Part shown: positions 7,270 through 15,304 of the stretch, piece by piece
Layout: each line of letters begins with the position of its first letter
Position numbering within the stretch: the first letter of the stretch is position 1
NCBI GenBank assembly: GCA_041580375.1
Contig: JBFGDZ010000042.1
Coordinates: 1 to 21,148, forward strand
Length of the DNA stretch: 21,148 bases
DNA from: JAPUIN01 sp041580375
GTDB lineage: Bacteria > Acidobacteriota > Polarisedimenticolia > Gp22-AA2
Direction: 5' to 3'
Notes under the pieces: generated by a model
Databases searched by the model: none
The model's input: the letters and a program-made list of their open reading frames with translations, nothing else
What the model was told of the DNA's origin: nothing
Made by a program: the position numbers and the translations under genes

Positions 7270-9042
7270 TCACATGCGCAGGGGCCACAGCCTGGGGATC
7301 ATGATCATGCAGATCGCGAACGCCAGCAGGGTCAGCAGGCTTCCCACCTTGACGAAATCCCTGAACCGGTAACGGCCCGTGGAGTAGACGAGCAGGCACG
7401 CCGGCTCGAGCGGGGTGAGGAACGAGCACGAGGCGGCGAGGGCGATCGTGATGGCGAACGGGCGTGGATCGGCCCCGACCGTGCCCGCGGCGCTGAGAGC
7501 GATCGGCAGCACCAGGATCGCGGCCGCCGCATTGCTGATCGGCTGCGTCATGACGACGGTCAGGAGGAAGAAGGCCGCCAGGAGCACGAGCGGTTTCCCC
7601 GGCGGCACGAGGTCGACGACCCAGCCCGCCAGGAGTCCCGCCGCGCCGGATCGCTCCATCGCGAGCCCGAGCGTGACCATCCCCGCCAGCATCACCAGGA
7701 ATCGCACGTTGAGGTAGCTGCCGGCTTCGTCGGCCGAAAGGCACTTCAGCGCCATCGCGAGCCCGCCCCCCGCGATGAAGGCCGTGGGCGCGTCGACGAC
7801 GCCCGCGAGGATCGCGACCACGGCCGCCACGAAGATCCCGCCCGCCAGCAGGGCCATGCGCGGGTTGTACTTGGGCAGGACGACGCTCTCCAGCAGCAGC
7901 ATGGTCGGCTCCTGGCCCAGGCGATCGAACATCTCCACCCGCCCGTGGATCAGCAGCACGTCTCCCGCCCGCAGCCGGATGCGTCCCACCTTGTCGACCA
8001 CGACCTCGCCGCGCCTGTGAATGGCGAGGACGCCGAGATCGAACCGGTGTCTGAAATTGAGCTCTTTGAGGCTCTTCCCGATGAACGGGGAGTTGTACGA
8101 GATGGTCGCCTCCACCATCTTCACGCTCTCGCTCTCCAGGTCGGTGCGCTTGAGGGTCGGAAGATGCTTGACCTCGAGACCCTTCCTGCTCATGACCGCG
8201 GGAATGGTCTCCGCGGCCCCCTCCACCAGCAGCAGGTCTCCCGCCAGGATGCGATCCGAGCCGAGCGGCGAGATGATGCGCCGCTCACCACGCATGATCG
8301 CGAGGATGCTGATGCCCAGAGACTGGCCCGGGTTCGATTCCGCGATCGATCGGCCGGCCAGCGAGGAGTCCGCGCCGACGATCACCTCGTAGATGAAGCC
8401 CTTGATGCCGAACGCTTCGATGGGCTCCTTGACGACGGGCCCGTCGAGCATCCACGTCCCGACGTAGAGAAGATAGAGGAATCCGATCCCGACGATGAAC
8501 ACGCCCACCGGCGTCAGCTCGAACAGTCCGAGAGGCTCCAGGCCGTGCTGCGCCATCGCGCCGGAGACCGCGACATTCGTCGACGTTCCGAACAGAGTGC
8601 ACATGCCACCCATCATCGAGGCGAAGGCGATCGGCAGGAGGTATTTGCCCCGGTTGACCTGGAACTTCCGCGCCATCCTCTCGGCCACCGGGATGAACAT
8701 CGCCGTCGCCGCCACGTTGTTGATGATCGTCGAAAGCAGGTTGACCGTGCCCAGCAGCAGCGCACCCATGCGACGTTCGTTCTTCCCCGAGAGCTTCTGG
8801 ATGGCCTTCGCCATCACGTCCGCGGCTCCGTTGTGGATGATCGCTCCGGTGAGCACCATGATGCCGGCGATCATGACGATGGCCGAATTGGCGAAACCGA
8901 GGAACGCGTCCTGCGGCGTGAGCACGCCCGAGACGACGAGCGTGACCATCATGAGGATGGCGAACACCTCGACCGCCATGATCTCGAAGGCGAAGTTGAG
9001 GATCAGCAGGACCACCAGGATGAGGACCAGGGCGACCGACAT
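7270..9042 (-). CDS. SLC13-family anion permease with two RCK_C (TrkA-C) domains
   Basis: This 590-residue inner-membrane transporter belongs to the divalent anion/Na+ symporter group, which takes up sulphate, phosphate or dicarboxylates. It has an N-terminal membrane half (about residues 4-195) and a C-terminal membrane half (about 397-585). Between them is a soluble part with two TrkA-C-like domains (about 215-290 and 305-385), each ending in a typical strand such as AGDLLLVEG or AGDVLLIHG. The paired transport motifs NNVAATAMFIP (108-118) and SNAAAAILVLP (503-513) are the internally repeated helix-loop regions. RCK_C domains usually bind small ligands and may gate transport. The start at 9042 lies 8 nt from a -10 box. 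The true substrate cannot be told from sequence; the gene converges on hutU, but a link to histidine is not shown. Confidence 0.88.
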   Translation of the reverse strand: MSVALVLILVVLLILNFAFEIMAVEVFAILMMVTLVVSGVLTPQDAFLGFANSAIVMIAGIMVLTGAIIHNGAADVMAKAIQKLSGKNERRMGALLLGTVNLLSTIINNVAATAMFIPVAERMARKFQVNRGKYLLPIAFASMMGGMCTLFGTSTNVAVSGAMAQHGLEPLGLFELTPVGVFIVGIGFLYLLYVGTWMLDGPVVKEPIEAFGIKGFIYEVIVGADSSLAGRSIAESNPGQSLGISILAIMRGERRIISPLGSDRILAGDLLLVEGAAETIPAVMSRKGLEVKHLPTLKRTDLESESVKMVEATISYNSPFIGKSLKELNFRHRFDLGVLAIHRRGEVVVDKVGRIRLRAGDVLLIHGRVEMFDRLGQEPTMLLLESVVLPKYNPRMALLAGGIFVAAVVAILAGVVDAPTAFIAGGGLAMALKCLSADEAGSYLNVRFLVMLAGMVTLGLAMERSGAAGLLAGWVVDLVPPGKPLVLLAAFFLLTVVMTQPISNAAAAILVLPIALSAAGTVGADPRPFAITIALAASCSFLTPLEPACLLVYSTGRYRFRDFVKVGSLLTLLAFAICMIMIPRLWPLRM

Positions 9043-9050
9043 GGTGCGGG

Positions 9051-9080
9051 ATTCTCTCCGAGCGGCGAAACTCTTGTCAA
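9051..9080 (-). promoter_or_regulatory. Promoter of the SLC13 permease gene
   Basis: On the minus strand a consensus TTGACA (9080-9075) and GAGAAT (9056-9051) are 18 bp apart. The -10 ends 8 nt before the ATG, so the message should have a leader of only 1-2 nt. The GGAGAG string that could be read as a ribosome binding site overlaps this -10. Confidence 0.52.
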
Positions 9081-9153
9081 TCGAGACCGGCCCCCCCACC
9101 GCCGGCGGGCCGGCGCTTCGGCGACCTCCGGGGCCATGAGGGCGGGCGGGCGA

Positions 9154-9159
9154 TAGAAT
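9154..9159 (+). promoter_or_regulatory. -10 element giving a leaderless rlmI message
   Basis: TAGAAT ends 6 nt before the ATG at 9166, so the standard distance places the first transcribed base on the A of the ATG. No -35 consensus and no ribosome binding site are seen. Confidence 0.42.
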
Positions 9160-9165
9160 ACGCCC

Positions 9166-10356
<1,191 letters not shown>

Positions 10357-10380
10357 GGACGGCCGGCGCGTCCGTTTCGG

Positions 10381-10410
10381 TTGACACCCCGCGGGACCCG
10401 CCGATAGACT
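10381..10410 (+). promoter_or_regulatory. Promoter of the rmuC operon
   Basis: A consensus TTGACA (10381-10386) and TAGACT (10405-10410) are 18 bp apart. The expected start near 10417 gives a leader of about 51-57 nt. It should drive rmuC, the cyclase and probably the symporter. Confidence 0.6.
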
Positions 10411-10467
10411 AGGCGCGTCGCGGGCGCCGGATGCCGCGACCGGGCGGTCCCACCTTCCCGTTCCCGG

Positions 10468-11607
10468 GTGTTCATGACGACCGACGTCGCGACGGCCCTC
10501 TCGGCACTCGCCCTCATCGCCGCCGGCATTCTGGCCGGTCTCTACTTCGCCCGCCGGCGCGACGCGCGCGGGACCGCCGCGGCCGACGCCGCCTCGGCCC
10601 TCCTGCAACAGCAGCTCACCCGCCTGGCCGAGCAGGTCAGCGAGCTCGGATCCCGGGTGCCCAAGGAGGTCGGCGACTCCCTCGCGCGCCTCATGGGGCA
10701 GGTCGGCGAGCGGTTGTCCGAAAACGCCAGAACGCTCCAGCAGGCCAACGCCGACACCGGCCGCCTGATCGCCGACATCCGGGGCAAACTCGGCGAGCTG
10801 GGGAAGAGCAGCGAGAGCATCCTCGCTCTCGGCCAGGACATCCGCGGCCTGCAGCAGATCTTCCAGGCCCCCAAGATGCGCGGCGGCCTCGGAGAGCTGG
10901 CCCTCGAATCCCTGCTCGGACAGGTGTTCCCCGCCGAGCACCTCAGCCTGCAGCATCAGTTCCGCGACGGGCTCGCCGTCGATGCCGCACTGCGGCTTCC
11001 GGGTGGGCTCGTGCCGATCGATTCGAAATTCCCGCTCGCGGCCTTCCGGCTGCTGCTCGAGGCGACGGCGGAGGAGGATCGCGCGCGCTGCCGCCGCGCG
11101 TTCGCCCGCGACGTCCGCAGGCACGTGGACGACATCGCGACGAAATACATCCGCCCGGCCGAGGGAACGCTGGATTTCGCCCTGATGTACATCCCCGCGG
11201 AGAACGTCTACTACGAACTGATCATGCAGGAGGAGCCCGTCTCGGGCGAGGACGACATCGGCGCCTACGCGCGTCGCCGCGGCGTGATCCCCGTGTCCCC
11301 CAATACGCTGTTCGCGTACCTCAAGGCGATCGCCTACGGTCTGATGGGGCTCCGCATCGAGGAGAGCGCTCGGGAGATCCTGAAGGGCCTCCAGCAGCTT
11401 CAGGGGGATTTCGGACAGTTCGAGGACGCCCTGAACCTCGGACAGAAGCACCTCAAGAACGCCCAGACCGCCTTCAGCGAGGCCGGCGATCGCGCGCGCC
11501 GCATCGCGCTCCAGGTCGATCAGTTCGCGCGCGTCGCCGACGACCCGCAGCCCGAGGCGCCGCGCGGCTCCCCGGTCCGACCGGAGCCGCCGAGGGGCTG
11601 GGCATGA
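10468..11607 (+). CDS. rmuC: RmuC-family DNA recombination protein
   Basis: RmuC proteins are nuclease-fold proteins thought to limit rearrangements at inverted repeats; their biochemistry is poorly known. This one has 379 residues from GTG 10468, or 377 from ATG 10474; neither start has a clear ribosome binding site. One membrane helix lies at about residues 8-28, followed by a Gln/Leu/Glu-rich coiled coil (about 38-130). The conserved RmuC core holds GGLGELALESLL, IDSKFPLAAF and the YIPAENVYYEL region. The tail (from about 355) is rich in Pro and Arg. The stop codon overlaps the ATG of the cyclase gene (ATGA), so the two are probably translated together although their functions seem unrelated. 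Confidence 0.92.
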   Translation: MFMTTDVATALSALALIAAGILAGLYFARRRDARGTAAADAASALLQQQLTRLAEQVSELGSRVPKEVGDSLARLMGQVGERLSENARTLQQANADTGRLIADIRGKLGELGKSSESILALGQDIRGLQQIFQAPKMRGGLGELALESLLGQVFPAEHLSLQHQFRDGLAVDAALRLPGGLVPIDSKFPLAAFRLLLEATAEEDRARCRRAFARDVRRHVDDIATKYIRPAEGTLDFALMYIPAENVYYELIMQEEPVSGEDDIGAYARRRGVIPVSPNTLFAYLKAIAYGLMGLRIEESAREILKGLQQLQGDFGQFEDALNLGQKHLKNAQTAFSEAGDRARRIALQVDQFARVADDPQPEAPRGSPVRPEPPRGWA

Positions 11608-12416
11608 GGCGATCGGCGTGGCCGCGCCGCGTCGCCATCGGCCTGCTCGCCGCGGGGGCGCCCGCCGGCTGGGCGCTGGCCGCCAAGCTCTTCACCCTCA
11701 GCCTGGACGACGTGGCCCGGGGCCGCGCCGAGGTCGTCGACCTCACCCACGATCTGCGGTTCAACTCTCCGCTGTTTCCGGGCGGGATCCCGTTCTCGCT
11801 CGAGCCGCTGACGACCCTGCGGGACGGGTACTACATGAACGCCTTCTCCTCCGGCGAGCACACGGGCACTCACGTCGACGCCCCCCTGCATTTCGGCAAG
11901 GGTCTCGCCGCCGTCGACGAGATCCCCGCGGTCCGCCTCGTGAGCATCGGAATCCAGATCGACGTGCGCGACCGGACGGCCGCCGATCCCGATTACGTGC
12001 TGACGCTCCCGGATCTGGTCGCGTGGGAGAAGAACAACGTCAAGAAGATCCCGCGGCGGTCGCTCGTGATCCTGAACACAGGCTGGCACCAGCGATGGGA
12101 GCACCCCGATCGCTACCTGAACAAGGGCGAGGACGGGACGATGCACTTCCCGGGCTTCTCGAAGGAGGCTCTCGCATTTCTCATCGAGACGCGCGACGTG
12201 AACGGCGTCGGCATCGACACGGCGAGCATCGATCCGGGCGCCTCGGTGGAGCTCCCCGGGCACCAGGTCCTGCTCACCGGCGGGCGGTATGCGGTCGAGA
12301 ATCTGACCAATCTGGATCTCCTTCCGAGCCGCGGGTTCACGGTCATCGTCGGACCGATGAAGATCAGCCGGGGATCGGGCGGCCCGGCGCGCGTGCTGGC
12401 GATCGTGCCGCGCTGA
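11604..12416 (+). CDS. Exported cyclase / kynurenine formamidase-like hydrolase
   Basis: The protein has 270 residues. Residues 1-26 look like a signal peptide: a basic MRRSAWPRR, a hydrophobic stretch, and a cleavage site after ALA26. The mature part is a cyclase-family (PF04199) metal-dependent hydrolase. The metal motif HTGTHVDAPLHF gives His86, His90, Asp92 and His96, and later family blocks include VILNTGWHQRW and GIDTASIDPG. Relatives include KynB, which cleaves N-formylkynurenine, and hydrolases of cyclic amides. Most family members are cytoplasmic, so the signal peptide is notable. It overlaps rmuC by 4 bp and is followed after 52 nt by a solute symporter, which may import its product. 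The substrate is unknown. Confidence 0.88.
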   Translation: MRRSAWPRRVAIGLLAAGAPAGWALAAKLFTLSLDDVARGRAEVVDLTHDLRFNSPLFPGGIPFSLEPLTTLRDGYYMNAFSSGEHTGTHVDAPLHFGKGLAAVDEIPAVRLVSIGIQIDVRDRTAADPDYVLTLPDLVAWEKNNVKKIPRRSLVILNTGWHQRWEHPDRYLNKGEDGTMHFPGFSKEALAFLIETRDVNGVGIDTASIDPGASVELPGHQVLLTGGRYAVENLTNLDLLPSRGFTVIVGPMKISRGSGGPARVLAIVPR

Positions 12417-12430
12417 GCATCCGCCCGTCC

Positions 12431-12454
12431 GGCCGGCCGCCGGCGAGGCCGGCC
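12431..12454. repeat. Palindromic hairpin between cyclase and symporter genes
   Basis: GGCCGGCC (12431-12438) is repeated at 12447-12454; each is its own reverse complement, so they form an 8-bp stem with an 8-nt loop. It lies in the 52-nt gap just before the symporter ribosome binding site. It could lower readthrough or translation; no T-run follows it. Confidence 0.35.
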
Positions 12455-12468
12455 CACGAGGGTCATCG

Positions 12469-13884
12469 ATGATCTACGCGTACTCCGTCGGCGCATATCT
12501 CCTGCTGCTGATCGGCATCAGCGTCGTCCTCGGGTTCCGCGTCAGGACCCAGGAGGACTTCATGGTGGCGGGCCGCCGCCTCACATGGCCGATCCTGGTC
12601 GGCACCCTGCTGGCGACCTGGATCGGTTCGGGCAGCATCTTCGGGGGCGGCACGCTCGGCTTCGAGCAGGGCTTCGCCGCTCTCTGGCAGCCCGCCGGGG
12701 CCTGGATCGGGCTCGCCCTCATCTATTTCATCGCCGCCCGCGCGCGCCGCTTCGGGATGTTCACGGTTCCCGATCTGATGGAGGCCCGCTACAACGTCGC
12801 GGCCCGCGTCCTCTCGACCTTCGCGACCATCGTCTCCTACACGATCATCGTCTCCTACCAGTTCCGCGGCGGGGGCATCGTCCTCAATCTGATCGTCCCG
12901 GGCATCGGTGAATTCGAGGGGATTCTCCTGACCGCAGTGTTCGCCACCCTGTTCACGGCGTTTGCGGGACTGCTGTCGGTCGCCTACACCGACATCGCCA
13001 ACGGCACGATCATCGTCACGAGCCTGGTCGTGGCCGTGCCGGCCCTGGCGCGCTCGGCCGGCGGATGGGCGCAGGTGCGATCCAATCTCGATCCCTCGCA
13101 CTTCTCCCTCATGGGCACCATGAGCCTGCAGGAGGCGCTCGGCTTCTTCCTGCCGACGATGTTTCTCCTGCTCGGAAACGCCAACATGTACCAGCGGTTC
13201 TTCGCCGCCAAGGACGAGCGCCACGCACGCCGCTCGGTCGCCGGGTGGATCGTCGGCCTGCTCGTCGTGGAAACCCTCGTCATCGCGCTGGCCGTGATCG
13301 GCAGCAGCATGCCCCAGTTCAGGGATCTGGAGATCCACGCGCACATCATCCCGACGGTCGCGCGTCACGGCCTGCCGGTGCTCGTGGGTTGCCTCCTGCT
13401 GTCGGCGGTGGCGGCGATCATCGTGTCGACCGCCGACTCGTTCCTGCTCGTGCCGGCCACGAACCTCGTGCGCGACATCTACCAGAGGTTCATCCATCCG
13501 AACGCCTCCGAGCGCCGCATCGTCTGGCTCTCCAGGGCGGCCGTCGTCCTGCTGGGCCTCGTGTCGTTCGGGATGACGCAGGTGCACGAGAGGATCCTGG
13601 ACGCCGTCGTCGCCGCCTACACGATCTACGGCGCCTCGATCACGCCCGCCCTCCTGGCGATCTTCCTCTGGCGCCGGGCGACGCCCGCGGGCGGCACCGC
13701 GTCGATCCTGGCGGGGTTCACCGTCGGCGTGGGCTGGGAGCTGTGGCGATTCGCCGTGCTGAAGGGCGAGGCCTTCCCGCTGGGCGTCGAGACGATCTAC
13801 TCGGCCCTCCTGGCGTCCACCCTGGCGCTCATCCTCGTCAGCCTCTTCACGTCGCCGAAGGCGCCGGACCCGACCGCCGGCTAG
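12469..13884 (+). CDS. Sodium:solute symporter family (SSS) transporter
   Basis: This 471-residue inner-membrane protein is a Na+-coupled symporter of the SSS/SLC5 family (PutP, PanF and SglT relatives). About 12-13 hydrophobic helices can be seen along its length. The early motif EDFMVAGRRL (30-39) and WIGSGSIFGGG are typical. Ser320-Thr321 in IIVSTADSFLLVPATNLVRDIY correspond to PutP Ser340-Thr341 of the sodium site. The start is clear: GAGGG (12458-12462) is 6 nt before the ATG. The substrate cannot be named; its place after an exported cyclase suggests it takes up the hydrolysis product, which is inference. Confidence 0.9.
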   Translation: MIYAYSVGAYLLLLIGISVVLGFRVRTQEDFMVAGRRLTWPILVGTLLATWIGSGSIFGGGTLGFEQGFAALWQPAGAWIGLALIYFIAARARRFGMFTVPDLMEARYNVAARVLSTFATIVSYTIIVSYQFRGGGIVLNLIVPGIGEFEGILLTAVFATLFTAFAGLLSVAYTDIANGTIIVTSLVVAVPALARSAGGWAQVRSNLDPSHFSLMGTMSLQEALGFFLPTMFLLLGNANMYQRFFAAKDERHARRSVAGWIVGLLVVETLVIALAVIGSSMPQFRDLEIHAHIIPTVARHGLPVLVGCLLLSAVAAIIVSTADSFLLVPATNLVRDIYQRFIHPNASERRIVWLSRAAVVLLGLVSFGMTQVHERILDAVVAAYTIYGASITPALLAIFLWRRATPAGGTASILAGFTVGVGWELWRFAVLKGEAFPLGVETIYSALLASTLALILVSLFTSPKAPDPTAG

Positions 13885-13896
13885 GGGGTACATGCG

Positions 13897-14850
13897 GTGT
13901 CCCGGAAGAGCCCGGGAAGGGGTCCCGGCCGGCCGACGCGACGACCCGGAGCGCCCCCCCGGAGCGAGGCTCCCCGGGGCCGCCCCGGCCCCCGGCGCCC
14001 GGCCGCGCAACGGGAACATGGCCCCGCACGCAACATCCGGCTCCTGATCGAGTACGAGGGGACCCGCTATGCGGGATGGCAGGTCCAGAAGAACAGCCGG
14101 ACGGTGGCCGGCGAGATCCTGGAGGCGATCCGATCCGAGCTCGGCGAGACGCCCAGACTGTTCGGCGCGGGCAGGACCGATCACGGCGTGCACGCGGAGG
14201 GCCAGGTCGCCAATTTCGAGACCCGCGCGCGCCTGCCGTCCTCAACCATCGCCGACGCCCTGAACCGGTCCCTGCCCGCCGACATCCACATCCTGCGCGC
14301 CGAGGACGTCGGCTCCGCCTTCCACGCACGCCACGACGCCCTCTCCCGCCGCTACCGGTACCAGATCGCCAGCCGGCGGTCCGCCTTCTTCAAGAGGCTC
14401 ATCTGGTGGGTGCCCAGGCCCCTGGATCTGCCCTCGATGCAGCGCGCGGCGGCCCTGCTGCCGGGACGCCACGACTTCTCATCGTTCGCGGATCGATCGG
14501 AGCCGATCCGCGAGCCCCGGGTCCGCGTCCTGGCCGCCGACGTGCGGCGCCGCGATTTTCTGACCAGCTTCAGGATCGAGGCGGATCACTTCCTGCCGCG
14601 GATGGTCCGCCGCATCGTGGGCGTGCTCGTGCAGATCGGAGCCGGGGAGATCCCGCCCGAGGCGATGGGGCGGTACTTGGAGAAGCCGGTGGACGACCCG
14701 GCACGATGGACCGCGCCGCCGTCGGGCCTGTTCCTCGAATCGGTCCGCTATCCGGCGGGACCGGCGCCCGGCGGGCGGGGCGGGCCCGGGAGCGCCCCGG
14801 ACCCGGGATCTTCGGGTCGCCGTCCGGACGGGTCGCCCGTCACGGAGTAG
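13897..14850 (+). CDS. truA: tRNA pseudouridine(38-40) synthase with N- and C-terminal extensions
   Basis: TruA converts uridines 38-40 of the tRNA anticodon arm to pseudouridine. The catalytic Asp95 is in GAGRTDHGVHA, and YEGTRYAGWQ (53-62) and FHARHDALSRRYRYQI are typical. The family core runs from about residue 46 to 286. Before it are about 45 residues rich in Arg, Pro and Gly with no Met, Val or Leu codon that could start a shorter form, so GTG 13897 (12 nt after the symporter stop, with GGGGG upstream) is the only start found. After it is a 31-residue Gly/Pro/Ser tail. The DNA of this tail is the part overlapped by the small gene on the other strand. The core is safe; the extensions are unusual. 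Confidence 0.92.
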   Translation: MSRKSPGRGPGRPTRRPGAPPRSEAPRGRPGPRRPAAQREHGPARNIRLLIEYEGTRYAGWQVQKNSRTVAGEILEAIRSELGETPRLFGAGRTDHGVHAEGQVANFETRARLPSSTIADALNRSLPADIHILRAEDVGSAFHARHDALSRRYRYQIASRRSAFFKRLIWWVPRPLDLPSMQRAAALLPGRHDFSSFADRSEPIREPRVRVLAADVRRRDFLTSFRIEADHFLPRMVRRIVGVLVQIGAGEIPPEAMGRYLEKPVDDPARWTAPPSGLFLESVRYPAGPAPGGRGGPGSAPDPGSSGRRPDGSPVTE

Positions 14851-15056
14851 CCGCATCCCCGGCGCAGATACCGCCGCCGCTCGCGGTCGAAGATCCCGGC
14901 GCAGTAAGCCGCCCTGCGGGGAGGCGCCCCCGGCCGCCTCACCCCGACCGGGACGAGATCCCCGCTCCGGCACCGCGGGCAGCGCGGGCCGCAGACTTCA
15001 CCCCAGGCGGCCGGTTCACCCGGACCCGATCCGGGCCGACCCCACCGGTTCCCCAT
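14748..15056 (-). CDS. Hypothetical small Cys-rich (zinc-ribbon-like) protein
   Basis: This 102-residue protein is not one I recognise. Residues 22-29 have a C-x3-C-x2-C cluster (C22, C26, C29), and single cysteines follow at 52 and 68 in YCAGIFDRERRRYLRRGCGY, a pattern that could bind zinc. The middle is strongly basic, and the last 25 residues are Gly/Pro-rich and look disordered. Support that it is real comes from its control signals. AAGGA (15068-15064) is 7 nt before the ATG, and a promoter with TTGACG and TATATC at 17 bp lies directly upstream. Its 3' end overlaps the tail of truA by 103 bp. It is divergent from the GCS2-CBS operon. A nucleic-acid-binding or metal-binding role is possible but unproven. 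Confidence 0.62.
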   Translation of the reverse strand: MGNRWGRPGSGPGEPAAWGEVCGPRCPRCRSGDLVPVGVRRPGAPPRRAAYCAGIFDRERRRYLRRGCGYSVTGDPSGRRPEDPGSGALPGPPRPPGAGPAG

Positions 15057-15085
15057 CGTGATTTCCTTGTGATGCGATCGGGGAA

Positions 15086-15114
15086 GATATACGTCGCGGC
15101 TTTAACTCCGTCAA
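15086..15114 (-). promoter_or_regulatory. Strong promoter of the small Cys-rich gene
   Basis: On the minus strand TTGACG (15114-15109) and TATATC (15091-15086) are exactly 17 bp apart. The expected start near 15079 leaves a leader of about 23 nt that holds the AAGGA ribosome binding site. This AT-rich patch stands out in a GC-rich region. Confidence 0.66.
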
Positions 15115-15304
15115 GGCCGCCGGGGCGTCCGTCCGGCGCCGCCTTCCGCGCCCGATCGACGGTTGAGCCCTCGCGGCGCGCGATTCGGCCGACGCCGCTG
15201 TGCAGCGGGCGTGCAATCGAGCGAGCCCATGGGGTATCCTTGGAAACTCCATTGCTGGCGCGCGCCGGTCGTGATTCCCCTCGTTCCAACGCTTGAGGAC
15301 GGGC

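Noticed and set aside
12463..14193. Large minus-strand frame opposite the symporter
   Set aside because: Its translation is rich in Arg, Gly, Asp and His with no recognisable motif; the plus strand encodes a clear SSS transporter.
14800..14818. GACCCG/CGGGTC hairpin as a bidirectional terminator in the truA overlap
   Set aside because: The stem is only 6 bp with no T-run, in DNA where such GC repeats are expected by chance.
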